In this document: piece by piece, positions 45,267 through 55,755 of the stretch | Numbering within the stretch: position 1 is the stretch's first letter | How the letters are laid out: the number at the start of each line of letters is the position of its first letter | Origin: Gadus chalcogrammus | Lineage: Eukaryota; Chordata; Actinopteri; Gadiformes; Gadidae | NCBI RefSeq assembly: GCF_026213295.1 | Contig: NC_079427.1 | Span: forward strand, 27,607,746-27,671,745 | Reading direction: 5' to 3' | DNA: 64,000 bases | Program-made: the position numbers and the translations under genes | Notes under the pieces: model-generated | Told to the model about the DNA's origin: nothing | Databases searched by the model: none | What the model saw: only the letters and a program-made list of their open reading frames with translations

Positions 45267-45357
45267 GTAGGTCCAGAGTAATACTTGAGACCATGATGAT
45301 GTGTGTTCTGTAGCTCATCTACAAATCTAACTCTTACACCCCCTACTACTACATCAG

Positions 45358-45663
45358 AATATCCAGATGAGCCCTGTAAGCTGAGGGTGGTGGACTCCAC
45401 CAAGACATCCATCACCTTGGGCTGGTCCAAGCCTGAATGGGATGGAGGCAGCGAGGTCATCAGCTACATGGTGGAGAAGCTTGTGGAGGGAGAGGAAGAA
45501 TGGGCCCTTATTACCTCCAAGGGAGAGGTCAAAACAACAGAGTACACTGCCCATGATCTGAAGCCAGACGTCAATTACTTCTTCAGAGTGTCTGCCATCA
45601 ACTGTGCTGGTCGTGGAGAGCCTCTGGAGATGACTGATGCTGTGCAGGCCAAGGACATCCTGG
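45358..45663 (+). CDS. ttn: Titin exon: Fn3 domain (C8.11)
   Basis: Fn3 of 102 codons: YPDEPCKLRVVD, WSKPEWDGGSEVISYM, VEKLVEGEEEWAL (short acidic C-C' loop), YFFRVSAINCAGRGE. Acceptor actacatcag, donor G|gtatga. Confidence 0.94.
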
Positions 45664-45864
45664 GTATGAACTCACAATCAGAACAATACTGCTTTATTCA
45701 GGATGTCTATACTCTAACTATACTCTGTCCGTATAAGAGTATAGAAAAGTAATACTTCCATCAATTACAACAATACTGGTTTATTAATGATGCCTACACT
45801 ATATTCTATATTACAGTATTAATTGCTTCTGTGTATGTGAACTCATATGCTATACTTTCTGCAG

Positions 45865-47631
45865 AGGAGGCCAAGGTGGATCCAGATGTAGCCATGAGAA
45901 CTCATTACATCGTCAAGGCAGGAAAGGATGTAGAGCTGTCTGTTCCCCTGAAGGGAAGACCTGCACCCACAGCCTCCTGGAGCAAGGGAGACGAGTGCAT
46001 CAACAACGACCCCAAATATGAGTTCCACCACTCAGACACCACCTCAGTCCTTGTCATGCGTGAGATTACCAGGCTTGATACTGGAAAGTACAATGTCAAG
46101 ATTGCGAATGGGGTGGGAGAACCCCAGACCGTGACCCTCTCTGTAAAGGTCCAGGACACCCCTGCTCCCTGTAGGAATCTGGTTCTGAAGGACGTGACTC
46201 GTGGGAAAGTGACACTCTGCTGGGAGACCCCACTTCTGGATGGTGGAGCTGAAATCAACAACTACATCATTGAGAAGAGAGATTCTTCAAAGAGGGCATA
46301 TTCTGCTGTCACCAATAAATGCACTGACACAACATACACCATTGAAGACCTCTCTGAGAAAACGTCTTTCTTCTTCCGCGTGTCTGCGGAGAATGAGAAT
46401 GGCATTGGTGACCCATGTGACACTGCTGAGCCAGTGAAGGCTACCGAGGTACCAGGACCAGTCAAGGAAGTGACCATGAAGGATTCATCCAAGACCTCCG
46501 TCACTCTCCAGTGGCTGAAACCGGATTATGATGGTGGCAGCATCATCTCTGATTATATGATTGAGAAGAGGCTGCAGAGTGAGGAGGAATGGTCCCTGGG
46601 AGGAACGAGCAAGCAGTGTGAGTGTGAGGTGAAGAAACTAAAAGAACATACAGGTATGTTCTTCAGAGTTGCTGCAAGGAATGATAAGGGTCAAGGTGAC
46701 TTTGTGGAGGTTGGGCCAATCAAGGTGATCGACTACATTATTACACCTGAGGCCTGTCTTGCAGACTACCCAGGAGGAACCTTTAGTGTTCGTCTGGGAC
46801 ACAATGTCCACATTGAGCTGCCCTACAAGGGCAAGCCGAGACCAAATACCCTGTGGTTCAAGGACAGCATGCCTCTGAAAGAGAGCGACCAGATCCGCTT
46901 CAAGAAAACTGAGAGCAAAGCCACAATAATGATCAAGAATGTTACAAAGGAGAATGAGGGAAAATACACGTTAACCCTTGACAACAACGTCAACAGGAAA
47001 TCCTTCCACATCCATGTGATCACATTGGGACCAACTTCCAAGCCGGTCGGACCGATCCTCTTGGATGAGGTGAGAGCCGAGAGCATCACAATCTCATGGG
47101 AGGAACCCAATGACGACGGAGGTGGAGAAATCACGTGCTACACTATAGAAAAGCGGGACGCCACTCAGTCTGACTGGAAGATGGCCTGCTCTAGTGCGCA
47201 AGGCACACAGTTCAAGATCCCCAACCTGATCAAGGGTTCGCAGTACCAGTTCAGAGTGTGTGCTGAGAATAGATACGGTCTGAGTGAGCCGCTTCTGTCC
47301 CAGATGGTTATTGCTAAGCACCAGTTCAGGCCTCCAGGCCCACCAGGCATTCCCTTTGTGTACAACGTCACCAACGACGGCATGTCCATCCAATGGGAGG
47401 AGCCCATCTATGACGGCGGTGCGCCCATCCAAGGTTACCATGTGGAGAAGAGAGAGATGAACAGCATCATGTGGCAGAAGGTGAACAACATGCTGGTGAC
47501 CAAGAGGGAGTACCGCATCCTGGGCCTGATCGAAGGCCTGCAGTACTCCTTCAGGGTCTACGCCAAGAACGACTCTGGATTTAGCAGGATGAGTGACGTC
47601 AGCAAGCCAACCATGGCTGTCTCTCCTGTTG
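45865..47631 (+). CDS. ttn: Titin multi-domain exon: Ig-F-F-Ig-F-F (C9.1-C9.6)
   Basis: 1767 nt, 589 codons, six domains without introns. First Ig VDPDVAMRTHYIVKAG (WSKGDE); Fn3 pair LCWETPLLDGG and LQWLKPDYDGG; second Ig YPGGTFSVRLGHNVHIELP (LWFKDS); Fn3 pair SWEEPNDDGGG and QWEEPIYDGGAPIQGYH. EKREMNSIMW marks position 6. Acceptor tttctgcag, donor G|gtgagg. Confidence 0.95.
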
Positions 47632-47727
47632 GTGAGGACTTGCATACTCACGAGTGATGTCTGTAGTAAATGTCATGTAACGTATCTTTCTCTGACAGGA
47701 TAATATAATAATAAACTTTATTTTCAG

Positions 47728-48021
47728 ATCCTCCTGGCCAGCCGGACTACACCGATGTGACTGGTGACTCTGTGAGCTTGAAGTGGGATGCTCCCAAACG
47801 AGACGGTGGCAGTAAAATCACTTCCTATAGCATTGAGAAACGGCAGGGCAAGGGTCGCTGGTTCAGGGCTAACCTGACAGAAGTCCATGACTGCGAGCAC
47901 ACAGTTACTGGCCTGGCTGTGAACGAGCGCTATGAGTTCAGAGTCATCGCCAGGAATGCAATTGGCGTTATCAGCCCACCTTCTAACTCCTCTGGCTTCA
48001 TCGTGGTCAGAAGTGAAAATG
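47728..48021 (+). CDS. ttn: Titin exon: Fn3 domain (C9.7)
   Basis: Fn3 of 98 codons: DPPGQPDYTDV, KWDAPKRDGGSKITSY, RQGKGRWFRANLTE (position-7 signature), YEFRVIARNAIGVIS. Acceptor ttattttcag, donor G|gtgagg. Confidence 0.94.
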
Positions 48022-48173
48022 GTGAGGGATTACCTCATAAAATGTTTGAACCCACAGAAAAGCTCAGTGATCAAAACTATATTACTTGAATAAATAAAAA
48101 CACAAAATTTGTCAGGCCAAAAATGTCTTGAATATTGATTACAAACTACCCTCTATTATTTTCCTCTTGTTAG

Positions 48174-48458
48174 CTGCACCAAACATTGAGTTTGGCCCCG
48201 AGTACTTTGAAGGATTAACAGTCAAGGCAGGAGACAACATCCGACTGAAGGTGACCATCACCGGCCGTCCTGTTCCCAAAGTGGTGTGGCACCGAGATGG
48301 AGTGGAGATAACCAAGAAGATCATGGACGTTATTAACATGGCTGGATCCAGCACCCTGTTTGTCAGGGATGCTGATCGTACCCATAAGGGTGTCTATTCT
48401 GTTGAGGCCACCAATGGCTCTGGAACCAAGAAGGAGACTATTAATGTCCAAGTCCAAG
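48174..48458 (+). CDS. ttn: Titin exon: Ig domain (C9.8)
   Basis: Ig of 95 codons: APNIEFGPEYFEGLTVKAG, core Trp in VVWHRDGVEI, strand F RTHKGVYSVEATN. Acceptor cttgttag, donor G|gtgcag, the latter weak. Confidence 0.92.
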
Positions 48459-48568
48459 GTGCAGTTTTAGTGTTTTAGCTCCAGCTAAATTGATTCAATG
48501 AGAAATCTTATATACATGTAAATGCATACACAATGTGAAGAATTAAATTAGCTTGTTTCTTTGTGTAG

Positions 48569-48868
48569 ACACACCTGGGGAGCCGGTGGGACCCATCACC
48601 TTCAGCCGTATCTCCGAGGGCAAGTGCACGCTGTCCTGGAGCCCGCCAGAGAACGATGGCTGCTCCGAGGTTTCTCACTACCTTATCGAGAAGCGTGAGA
48701 CAGCCAAGATATCTTGGGCAATGGTTACTGATGAGTGCAAGGAATGCACCTTTGATGCCACAAAGCTGATAAAAACTAACGAATACCAGTTCAGGATTTC
48801 TGCTGTCAACAAGTTTGGAGTGGGAAGACCTTTGGACTCCACCCCTGTCATCGCTCAGTTGCAATACA
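48569..48868 (+). CDS. ttn: Titin exon: Fn3 domain (C9.9)
   Basis: Fn3 of 100 codons: TPGEPVGPITF, LSWSPPENDGCSEVSHY (DGC), IEKRETAKISW (position-9 signature), YQFRISAVNKFGVGR. Acceptor tttgtgtag, donor A|gtaagt. Confidence 0.94.
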
Positions 48869-49049
48869 GTAAGTTTGATCTTACTAACTAGGGTGGCTGC
48901 GCTCGCTGGGATTTAAGCATTTGTTTAAGCTGAACAAACTTGACCTTCACATTGTATGATAATAGTAATAATAATAATAATAATATTAGTATAAAGACTA
49001 AAAAGACATAATAATAAGGATAAAGAATAAAAAGTGAATATTTCCCCAG

Positions 49050-51116
49050 CAACTCCGGATGCCCCAGGCACTCCTGATGTCACCGAGGCGAGCGGAGACA
49101 GCATCACACTAGCCTGGACAGCGCCAACCTCTGACGGAGGAGACCCCATTCAGTCCTACATCCTGGAGAAGCGGGAGAAGAAGACCACCCGCTTCTACAA
49201 AGTGATCACGAAGAAAGCCATCACTGAGGTTGCTCACAAGGTGCTCCACCTCACTGAGGGAACCGAGTACGAGTTCCGTGTCATGGCCGTGAACAATGCC
49301 GGTGTGGGCACTCCAAGCAATGTCTCGATGCCCATCATGGCCGCAGAGCCCAAGGACATCCCCTGTGCCCCGTCGGTGGTCTGTGTGTCTGACTCCAGCA
49401 ATACCAGCATAAGCCTTGAATGGTCCCGGCCCGCAGATGATGGAGGCACGGAGGTCCTGGGCTACATCATCGAGATGGTTAAGGGAGAAGAAGAGGAATG
49501 GACGAGAGTGAACGAGGAATTGGTGGCACAAACCACCTACGAGGTGATTGGCCTGGAGACAGGATCTGAATACCTGTTCCGTGTTGCGGCGGTCAACCAT
49601 GTGGGCCGGGGTGAGGACCAGAAGACCCCCGAGGCTGCTCTGGCCGTAGACAGACTCACGCCCCCACAGGTTGACATCGATGCAAGCTTTAAGCAGACGC
49701 ACATCGTCAAGGCTGGAGGCTCGGTATGTCTGGGAATCCACTTCAGAGGGAAGCCCATTCCCACAGCAAGCTGGACAAAGGAAGACGGGGAACTAGGTGT
49801 CTTGTCTGAGGTCTCTACTACAGAGGGCTACAGCTCACTAAGCATGGAAAACTGCAGTAGAAATGAATCAGGCAAATACAGCATTACACTGGAGAACCCC
49901 AGTGGTAGCAAGACTATTACCTATACTGTGAAAGTGATGGATACCCCTGGAGCTCCACAGGCCCTGGCCGTCCAGGAGGTGGGCAGAGGATCGGTCACTC
50001 TGACCTGGGAGCCTCCCATTAACGATGGTGGAGCCCGTATCCATCACTACATCGTAGAAAGACGTGAAGCCAGCCGCCGCACCTGGCAGCAGTCTGGTGG
50101 AAAATGCACCAAGCAGATCCTGAAGATTCAGAACCTGCTGGAAGGGGTTCCATACTTCTTCAGAGTCTCCGCTGAGAACCAACATGGCCTGGGAGAAGCC
50201 CTGGAGCTGACTGATCCTACCATTGCTACAGCAGAGCCTTCGTCTCCAAAGAGAATGGACATCCTGGACACCACAGACACCTCTGTGGCTCTGGGATGGC
50301 TGAAGCCAGAGCACGACGGCGGTAGCCGTATCCAGTGCTACGTTGTTGAGGTGAGAGCTAAGGGTACAGATAAATGGATGGTAGTTGGAAACACAAAGAA
50401 CCTCACATTCTCTGTTGAGAAGCTGAACAAAGGTGATGAGTATGACTTCCGTGTCAAGGCAAAGAACGAATCTGGCTTAAGCCAGCCGAAGGAGACTTTG
50501 GCCTCTGTTCTAGTCAAGGAGCCTCATATCGAACCTGCGGCTGACCTCAGTGAGATCATCAACCAGCTCATCACATGCAGGTCTGGAAAGACCTTCACCA
50601 TCGATGTTCCTTTCAGTGGAAGACCTGCTCCTAAGGTGAGCTGGAGGCTGGAGGAGATGAGGCTGAAGAACACAGACAGAGTCTCCATCACGGTTGCCAA
50701 GGATAGGACCAGCATCACTGTTAAGGAGGCCATGAGAGGAGATGGAGGTAAATACTACCTGACCCTGGAGAACGCGGCAGGAAACAAGACCTTCACTATT
50801 AATGTCAACGTTATTGGAAGACCAAGTCCTCCTGCCGGAACCATTGAGGTCTCCTCCATCACTTCGGAGTCCTGTACGATTGAATGGGGAGCACCAGAGG
50901 ATGATGGTGGAACTGACATCACCAACTACATTGTGGAGAAGCGCGAGTCTGGCTCCACCGCCTGGCAGCTCATCAACTCCAGCGTGAAGCGCACCACCCT
51001 CCACGTTAGTCACCTGACCAAGTACATGCAGTACACCTTCAGGGTCTGTGCTGAAAACCAATTCGGAGTCAGCAAGTCCACGGAATCTGAGACCATCGTT
51101 GCTGAGCATCCATTCA
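49050..51116 (+). CDS. ttn: Titin multi-domain exon: F-F-Ig-F-F-Ig-F (C9.10-C10.5)
   Basis: 2067 nt, 689 codons, seven domains. Fn3s LAWTAPTSDGGDPIQSY and LEWSRPADDGGTEVLGY (loop VKGEEEEW, position 11); Ig PPQVDIDASFKQTHIVKAG; Fn3 LTWEPPINDGG and LGWLKPEHDGG; Ig AADLSEIINQLITCRSG (VSWRLEEM); Fn3 IEWGAPEDDGGTDITNY. The exon crosses the C9/C10 border. Acceptor tttccccag, donor A|gtgagt. Confidence 0.95.
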
Positions 51117-51266
51117 GTGAGTAATGCTTTTTATCTGGCCAGTGCCATCATAGCTAGTTTGTTGCTCCATTACCCCCTGAATGATTTGTTGATCATATTT
51201 CATAATTGTTATTTATTGTGGAAAACAATCTGGATAAACGTTAGATGTCAAACTTTTCTAGCATAA

Positions 51267-51286
51267 ATATATATATATATATATAC
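51267..51286 (+). repeat. Short (AT)n tract at the hAT insertion site
   Basis: AT dinucleotide run; its last eight bases form the left target-site duplication (atatatac) of the hAT element. Confidence 0.9.
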
Positions 51287-52138
51287 TAGTGCTGTCGGTG
51301 TAACGCGTTATTAACGGCGTTAACGCAATACCAAACAGCTTTAATGTTTTTAGCGCGATTAACGCTCTTTTGGCTTGGCAAACGTTGAGTTTTTTCACCT
51401 GCTGTTTAGCAACAACTAGTCACGTTAGAAAAACCACAACACCATACCGGATCTAGCTACACCGGAAACAAAACAACAAGTATGCTGCACAAACTTGTTG
51501 GGCCAAGCAAGGATACGGAGCGGGAGACAAACTCTTTAAAAGTGTGTGTGTGTGTGTTTGTGTGTCACTCTGTTCGAGACTGCTGCACGAGAATGCAATG
51601 TTGTCTTTAGCTGTTACGTCTTTCTGACCAATTGCTTTTCAAGGCCCACCTGGGCTGTACCACTTTGGGAGGGACCGCTCAGTTACTCCCCTCTAGACAA
51701 AATCGACTTGGTTGCGACGTTGACAGTTTGTTGAGTGAGCGAGAGGTTGCGGGCGCTGTCACACCAAAATGTACCGGGGGCGAAAATTGTACCGCCTACG
51801 TTCGAAACATAACGTCATCGTTCGACGCGATTGTCCGTTGCCAGGCAGGTTTCAAAAAACATTTGCGCTCATGTTGCCAAAGACGAAATAACATAATACA
51901 GATAACACTTGTTTTTACTTTATATTTGTATTGTATTGAATTTAGCTAGTTAACTGGGTGTTTAAAGTGGATCATAGTCTAGCTAGCTTATTTTAATACA
52001 CTTTAGTTTACTTGCTAAATGCGATTAAACAATTAAATACAATACAAATATAAAGTGTCATCTGATCTGAGGCCGCATGTTTTGGACACTCGGGTTAAGA
52101 GAGGGGCGGAACTGTCAACCGACCCCATTCTCTGATCC

Positions 52139-52781
52139 GTGGTGAGTTGGATCAGAGAATGGGGGAAATTTCCGGATAGACCTGGTAAGCCCAAACGAGT
52201 AGTGCGGGTGAATTGGGAACGTCTGGAGGAGGCCCCCGTCCTAGGTATCTTCAACTCACACCTCCGGCAGAGTTTTTCTGGCATTCCTGTGGAGGTTGGG
52301 GGCATTGAGCTGGAGTGGGGGGTGTTCAAAGCCTCCATTGCTGAAGCTGCGGCGGCTAGCTGTGGCCTCAGGGTCTTAGGCTCCTCAAGGGGCGGTAACC
52401 CTCGGACACCGTGGTGGACACCGGTGGTCAGGGAAGCTGTCCGATTGAAGAAGGAGGCCTTCCGGGATATGATATCCTGGAGGACTCCTGACTCTGTTGC
52501 AGGGTACCGACAGGCTCGAAGGGCTGCAGCTGCTGCCGTGTCGGAGGCTAAGCAGTGGGTGTGGGAGAAGTTCGGAGAGGCCATGGAGAAGGACTTTCGG
52601 TCGGCACCAAAGTGTTTCTGGAAGACTATCCGGCACCTCAGGAGGGGGAAACAGGGAACCATCCAAGCTGTGTACAGTAAGGATGGGACTCTGTTGACCT
52701 CAACTGAGGAGGTCGTCGGACATTGGAAGGAACACTTTGAGGAACTCCTGAATCCGGATAACACGCCCTCTATGTTGGAGG
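52139..52781 (+). pseudogene. LINE open frame, linker region before reverse transcriptase
   Basis: Reads from the end of the endonuclease part (SWIREWGKFPDRPGKPKR) to a region before the fingers (FWKTIRHLRRGKQGTI, SKDGTLLTSTEEVVGHW, KEHFEELLNPD). It is cut at 52781 by the nested element at 52782-53302, whose excision would return the reading frame to the reverse transcriptase part. Confidence 0.75.
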
Positions 52782-53302
52782 TGTCATGCCAAATTTGTAC
52801 CGGCTGCCAAATTTGTACCGGGCACGTCAACAGTAAGGGTTGTCCGTTGCCGGGCAGGTTTAAAAAAACATTCGCGCTCATGTTGCCAAAGACAAAACAA
52901 CATAATACAGATAACGGATCTTTATATTTGTATTGCATTTAATTGTTTAATCAAATTTAGCTAGTAAACTGAGTGTTTAAAGTGGGTTTCAAAAAACATT
53001 CGCGCTCATGTTGCCAAAACGTAACACAGAAAACGGATCGCTAGATAACACTTGTTTTTACTTTATATTTGTATTGTATTTAATTGTTTGATCAAATTTA
53101 GCAAGTAAACTGAGTGTTTAAAGCGAATGAAGCGAATTGAAGGTTCGCGAATGTTCGTGAACCTTTCACGTCATTCGACGCGATCGTCCGTTGCCAGGCA
53201 ACGGACGACGCGATCATCTGTTGCCAGGCAGGTTTGGAATGGATTACGTATGGATGACGCGCCCGGTACAAATTTGGCAGCCGGTACAAATTTGGCATGA
53301 CA
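52782..53302 (+). mobile_element. Short TGTCA-ended inverted-repeat element, inner copy (521 bp) inside the LINE
   Basis: Perfect terminal inverted repeats of about 42 bases (start tgtcatgccaaatttgtacc, inverted at the right end), each with two iterations of gccaaatttgtaccg spaced 18 bases. Flanked by gagg at 52778-52781 and 53303-53306. The interior shares long stretches with the outer copy (caggcaggtttcaaaaaaca, tttatatttgtattg). A perfect 23-bp palindrome lies at 53185-53207. No coding capacity. Confidence 0.88.
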
Positions 53303-53344
53303 GAGGCAGAGGTCGAGGTTGATGGTGTTTCGTCGTAAATTTCC

Positions 53345-53974
53345 CTGGTGGAGGTCACTGAGGTAGTCAAACATCTCCGCAGTGGCAAAGCCCCAGGGAT
53401 TGATGAGATCCAGCCAGAAATGCTAAAGGCTCTGGGTGTTGAGGGGCTGTCATGGTTGACACGCCTATTCAACATTGCGTGGGAGTCGGGTACAGTGCCA
53501 AAGGAGTGGCAAACCGGGGTGGTGGTTCCCCTGTTCAAAAAGGGGGACCAGAGAGTGTGTGCCAATTACCGGGGTATCACACTTCTCAGCCTCCCTGGTA
53601 AAGTCTACTCCAAGGTGCTGGAAAGGAGGGTTCGGCCGATCGTCGAACCTCAGATTGAAGAGGATCAATGCGGTTTTCGTCCCGGACGTGGAACTACGGA
53701 CCAGCTCCTCTCCCTCGCAAGGATCCTGGAGGGGACCTGGGAGTATGCCCATCCGGTCTACAAGTGTTTTGTGGATCTGGAGAAGGCGTATGACCGGGTC
53801 CCCCGGGAGAAACTGTGGGAGGTGCTGCGGGAGTATGGGGTAAAGGGGTCTCTCCTCAGGGCCATCCAATCTCTGTACTCCCAAAGCGAGAGCTGTGTTT
53901 GCGTCCTCGGCAGCCAGTCAGTTTCGTTCTCAGTGGGTGTTGGTCTCTGCCAGGGCTGGAGGCCCGCTGCTTGA
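53345..53974 (+). pseudogene. LINE reverse transcriptase fragment (fingers/palm start)
   Basis: Contains KSGKAPG-type motif (RSGKAPGIDEIQPEML), WQTGVVVPLFKKGD, CANYRGITLLSLPGKVYSKV, EEDQCGFRPGRG, and FVDLEKAYDRVPR, in reverse transcriptase order. It stops at GLCQGWRPAA, where the sequence jumps to the 3' end of the LINE, so the catalytic Asp pair is absent. Confidence 0.85.
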
Positions 53975-54373
53975 GCTGCTCCCCCCGCGACCCGACCCCG
54001 GATAAGCGGATGAAGATTAGATGAGATGAGGCAAATATAAAGTTAGCAACGCTAATAAATGTCATTTGTGACGCACAATGAATGAGCGTGAATGTTCGCG
54101 GATTTTCTTGAGCCTTCCTACGTCATTGTACGACGCGGTCGTCTGTTGCCAGGCAGGTTTGGAATTTTCGAACACAGATTACGTAGACGGTACAATTTTC
54201 TCCCCCGGTACAATTTTGGTGTCACAGCGCACAGCTCAGGCTGCCGGACGGCGCTGCAAGGAACTTTTATAAACCCAATATTGTTATCCCGCAGTAATCA
54301 GCCCGACAGCTCCGAAACGTTAACGGCCCAACAGGAATTCTCCCGACTCTCCCGATTACCACTCCGCCACCCT

Positions 54374-54528
<155 letters not shown>

Positions 54529-54803
54529 CGTTATTCAATAGCCTGGTAATGTGTATAGGCTTATGTATGATAGGAATATTCATACTGGTTTAAATAATAA
54601 ATGTTATAGTATTTCCCATCTTTGCTGAGCAAGAGTTTTGTTCGAAAGTTCAAGGGATTTTTGGAATAGAAAAAAATTGCGATTAATCACGAGTTAACTA
54701 TGACATTATGTGATTAATCGCGATTAACTATTTTAATCGCTTGACAGCACTAATATATACGAATAGAACCTTATATAAACATGATTAAAAAATCTTCCTC
54801 CAG

Positions 54804-55106
54804 CACCCCCAGGCCCGCCAACCAGGCCAAGCGTGTCTGGAGTCACAGCCAACAGCATGCACATCAAATGGGAAGAACCCTACAATGATGGAGGCAGCAA
54901 GGTGACTGGCTACTGGATCGAGAAGAAGGAGAAGAACATCATCCTCTGGGTTAGAGAAAACAAGGTCCCCTGCTTTGAGTGTAACTACAAGGTGGAAGGA
55001 CTGGTTGAAGGCCTGGAGTACCAGTTCAGAATCTCTGCCATGAACAGCGCTGGTCTCAGCAAGGCCAGCGAGGCATCCAAGAGGACTGTTGCTCAGAACC
55101 CCGTTG
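54804..55106 (+). CDS. ttn: Titin exon: Fn3 domain (C10.6)
   Basis: Fn3 of 101 codons: PPGPPTRPSVSG, KWEEPYNDGGSKVTGYW, EKKEKNIILWVREN (position-6 signature), YQFRISAMNSAGLSK. Acceptor tcctccag lies only 43 bases after the hAT duplication. Donor G|gtgagc touches a 19-bp minisatellite. Confidence 0.93.
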
Positions 55107-55108
55107 GT

Positions 55109-55203
55109 GAGCACCACCTCCACTGTAGAGCACCACCTCCACTGTAGAGCACCACCTTCACTGTAGAGCACCACCTCCACTGTAGAGCACCACTTCCACT
55201 GTA
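55109..55203 (+). repeat. 19-bp minisatellite adjoining a splice donor (5 units)
   Basis: gagcaccacctccactgta repeats at 55109, 55128, 55147, 55166 and 55185. The first unit overlaps the donor gtgagc of the C10.6 exon from position +3. Later units read tagagc and cannot act as GT donors. Confidence 0.93.
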
Positions 55204-55415
55204 GAGCCGTGGTTATCATCTTTCATCACGTCCAACACGTCCAAGTAATAATGCCATGGTTCATGGTCCATGTCAGCAGCACTTATTAGAATACAAGGAT
55301 ATTAAACTCCATAATATAAAGTACATGATACATAGTGTTGTTTTCTATACCCTTCTAGCAAGCCAGAAGTATCTCTCTAGTGACTGTATGATAAGATTAT
55401 TGTGTTTGGTTCTAG

Positions 55416-55721
55416 GCCCACCAAGCAAACCTGAAGTCACAAACGTCACCAGATCCACTGTGTCTCTTAAGTGGTCTTCTCCACTGAACGACGGCGGCTG
55501 TCCCATAGTGGGCTATATCATCGAGCGTAAGAACTACACCCTAACCGGGGAAGGTCGCTGGCTCAAGTGTAACTACACAAACGTGACTGATACCTTCTTC
55601 ACGGTCACCGCCCTGGGAGAGGGAGAGCCTTACGAGTTCAGAGTCGTCGCCAAGAACACCAACCAGGTGTTCAGCATGCCTTCAGACTCTACTGGCTCCG
55701 TGCAGTGCAAGACCGACTTCG
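55416..55721 (+). CDS. ttn: Titin exon: Fn3 domain (C10.7)
   Basis: Fn3 of 102 codons: PPSKPEVTNV, KWSSPLNDGGCPIVGY, GEGRWLKCNYTN (position-7 signature), YEFRVVAKNTNQVFS. Acceptor ttggttctag, donor G|gtacgt. Confidence 0.94.
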
Positions 55722-55755
55722 GTACGTTGTCAGATATTATTATTGTTGTTTATTA

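Larger units (their letters stand above)
52057..54031 (+). mobile_element. Rex3-like (RTE-clade) LINE, 5'-truncated and internally deleted
   Basis: Flanked by a 12-bp duplication, caaatataaagt (52045-52056 and 54032-54043). It encodes the end of the endonuclease region and linker (TRVKRGAELST, then VVRVNWERLEEAP), then a partial reverse transcriptase (KAPGIDEIQPEML, GFRPGRGTTDQLLSLARIL, CFVDLEKAYDRVPR), and ends gataagcggatgaagattag plus a gatg-like tail. The catalytic YADD/FADD segment is missing through an internal deletion after QG (near 53957), and one stop interrupts the frame at 53335. Dead copy. Confidence 0.85.
51757..54226 (+). mobile_element. Short TGTCA-ended inverted-repeat element, outer copy, split by a LINE
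   Basis: Starts tgtcacaccaaaatgtaccg and ends with the inverted ggtacaattttggtgtcaca. It is flanked by gcgc at 51753-51756 and 54227-54230. hAT copy 1 shows the matching empty site (gcgggtgcacagctc). A 4-bp duplication with TGT...ACA ends resembles Ginger-type elements; this assignment is tentative. Without the LINE it would be about 480 bp, with no coding capacity. Confidence 0.85.

Noticed and set aside
52033..52938. 301-codon antisense frame across the LINE
   Set aside because: The + strand of the same interval encodes recognisable LINE sequence and the antisense frame runs across an element border; it is a shadow.
53345..53974. Possibly active reverse transcriptase
   Set aside because: The catalytic Asp-Asp segment is absent, the LINE is 5'-truncated, it contains a stop, and another element interrupts it.
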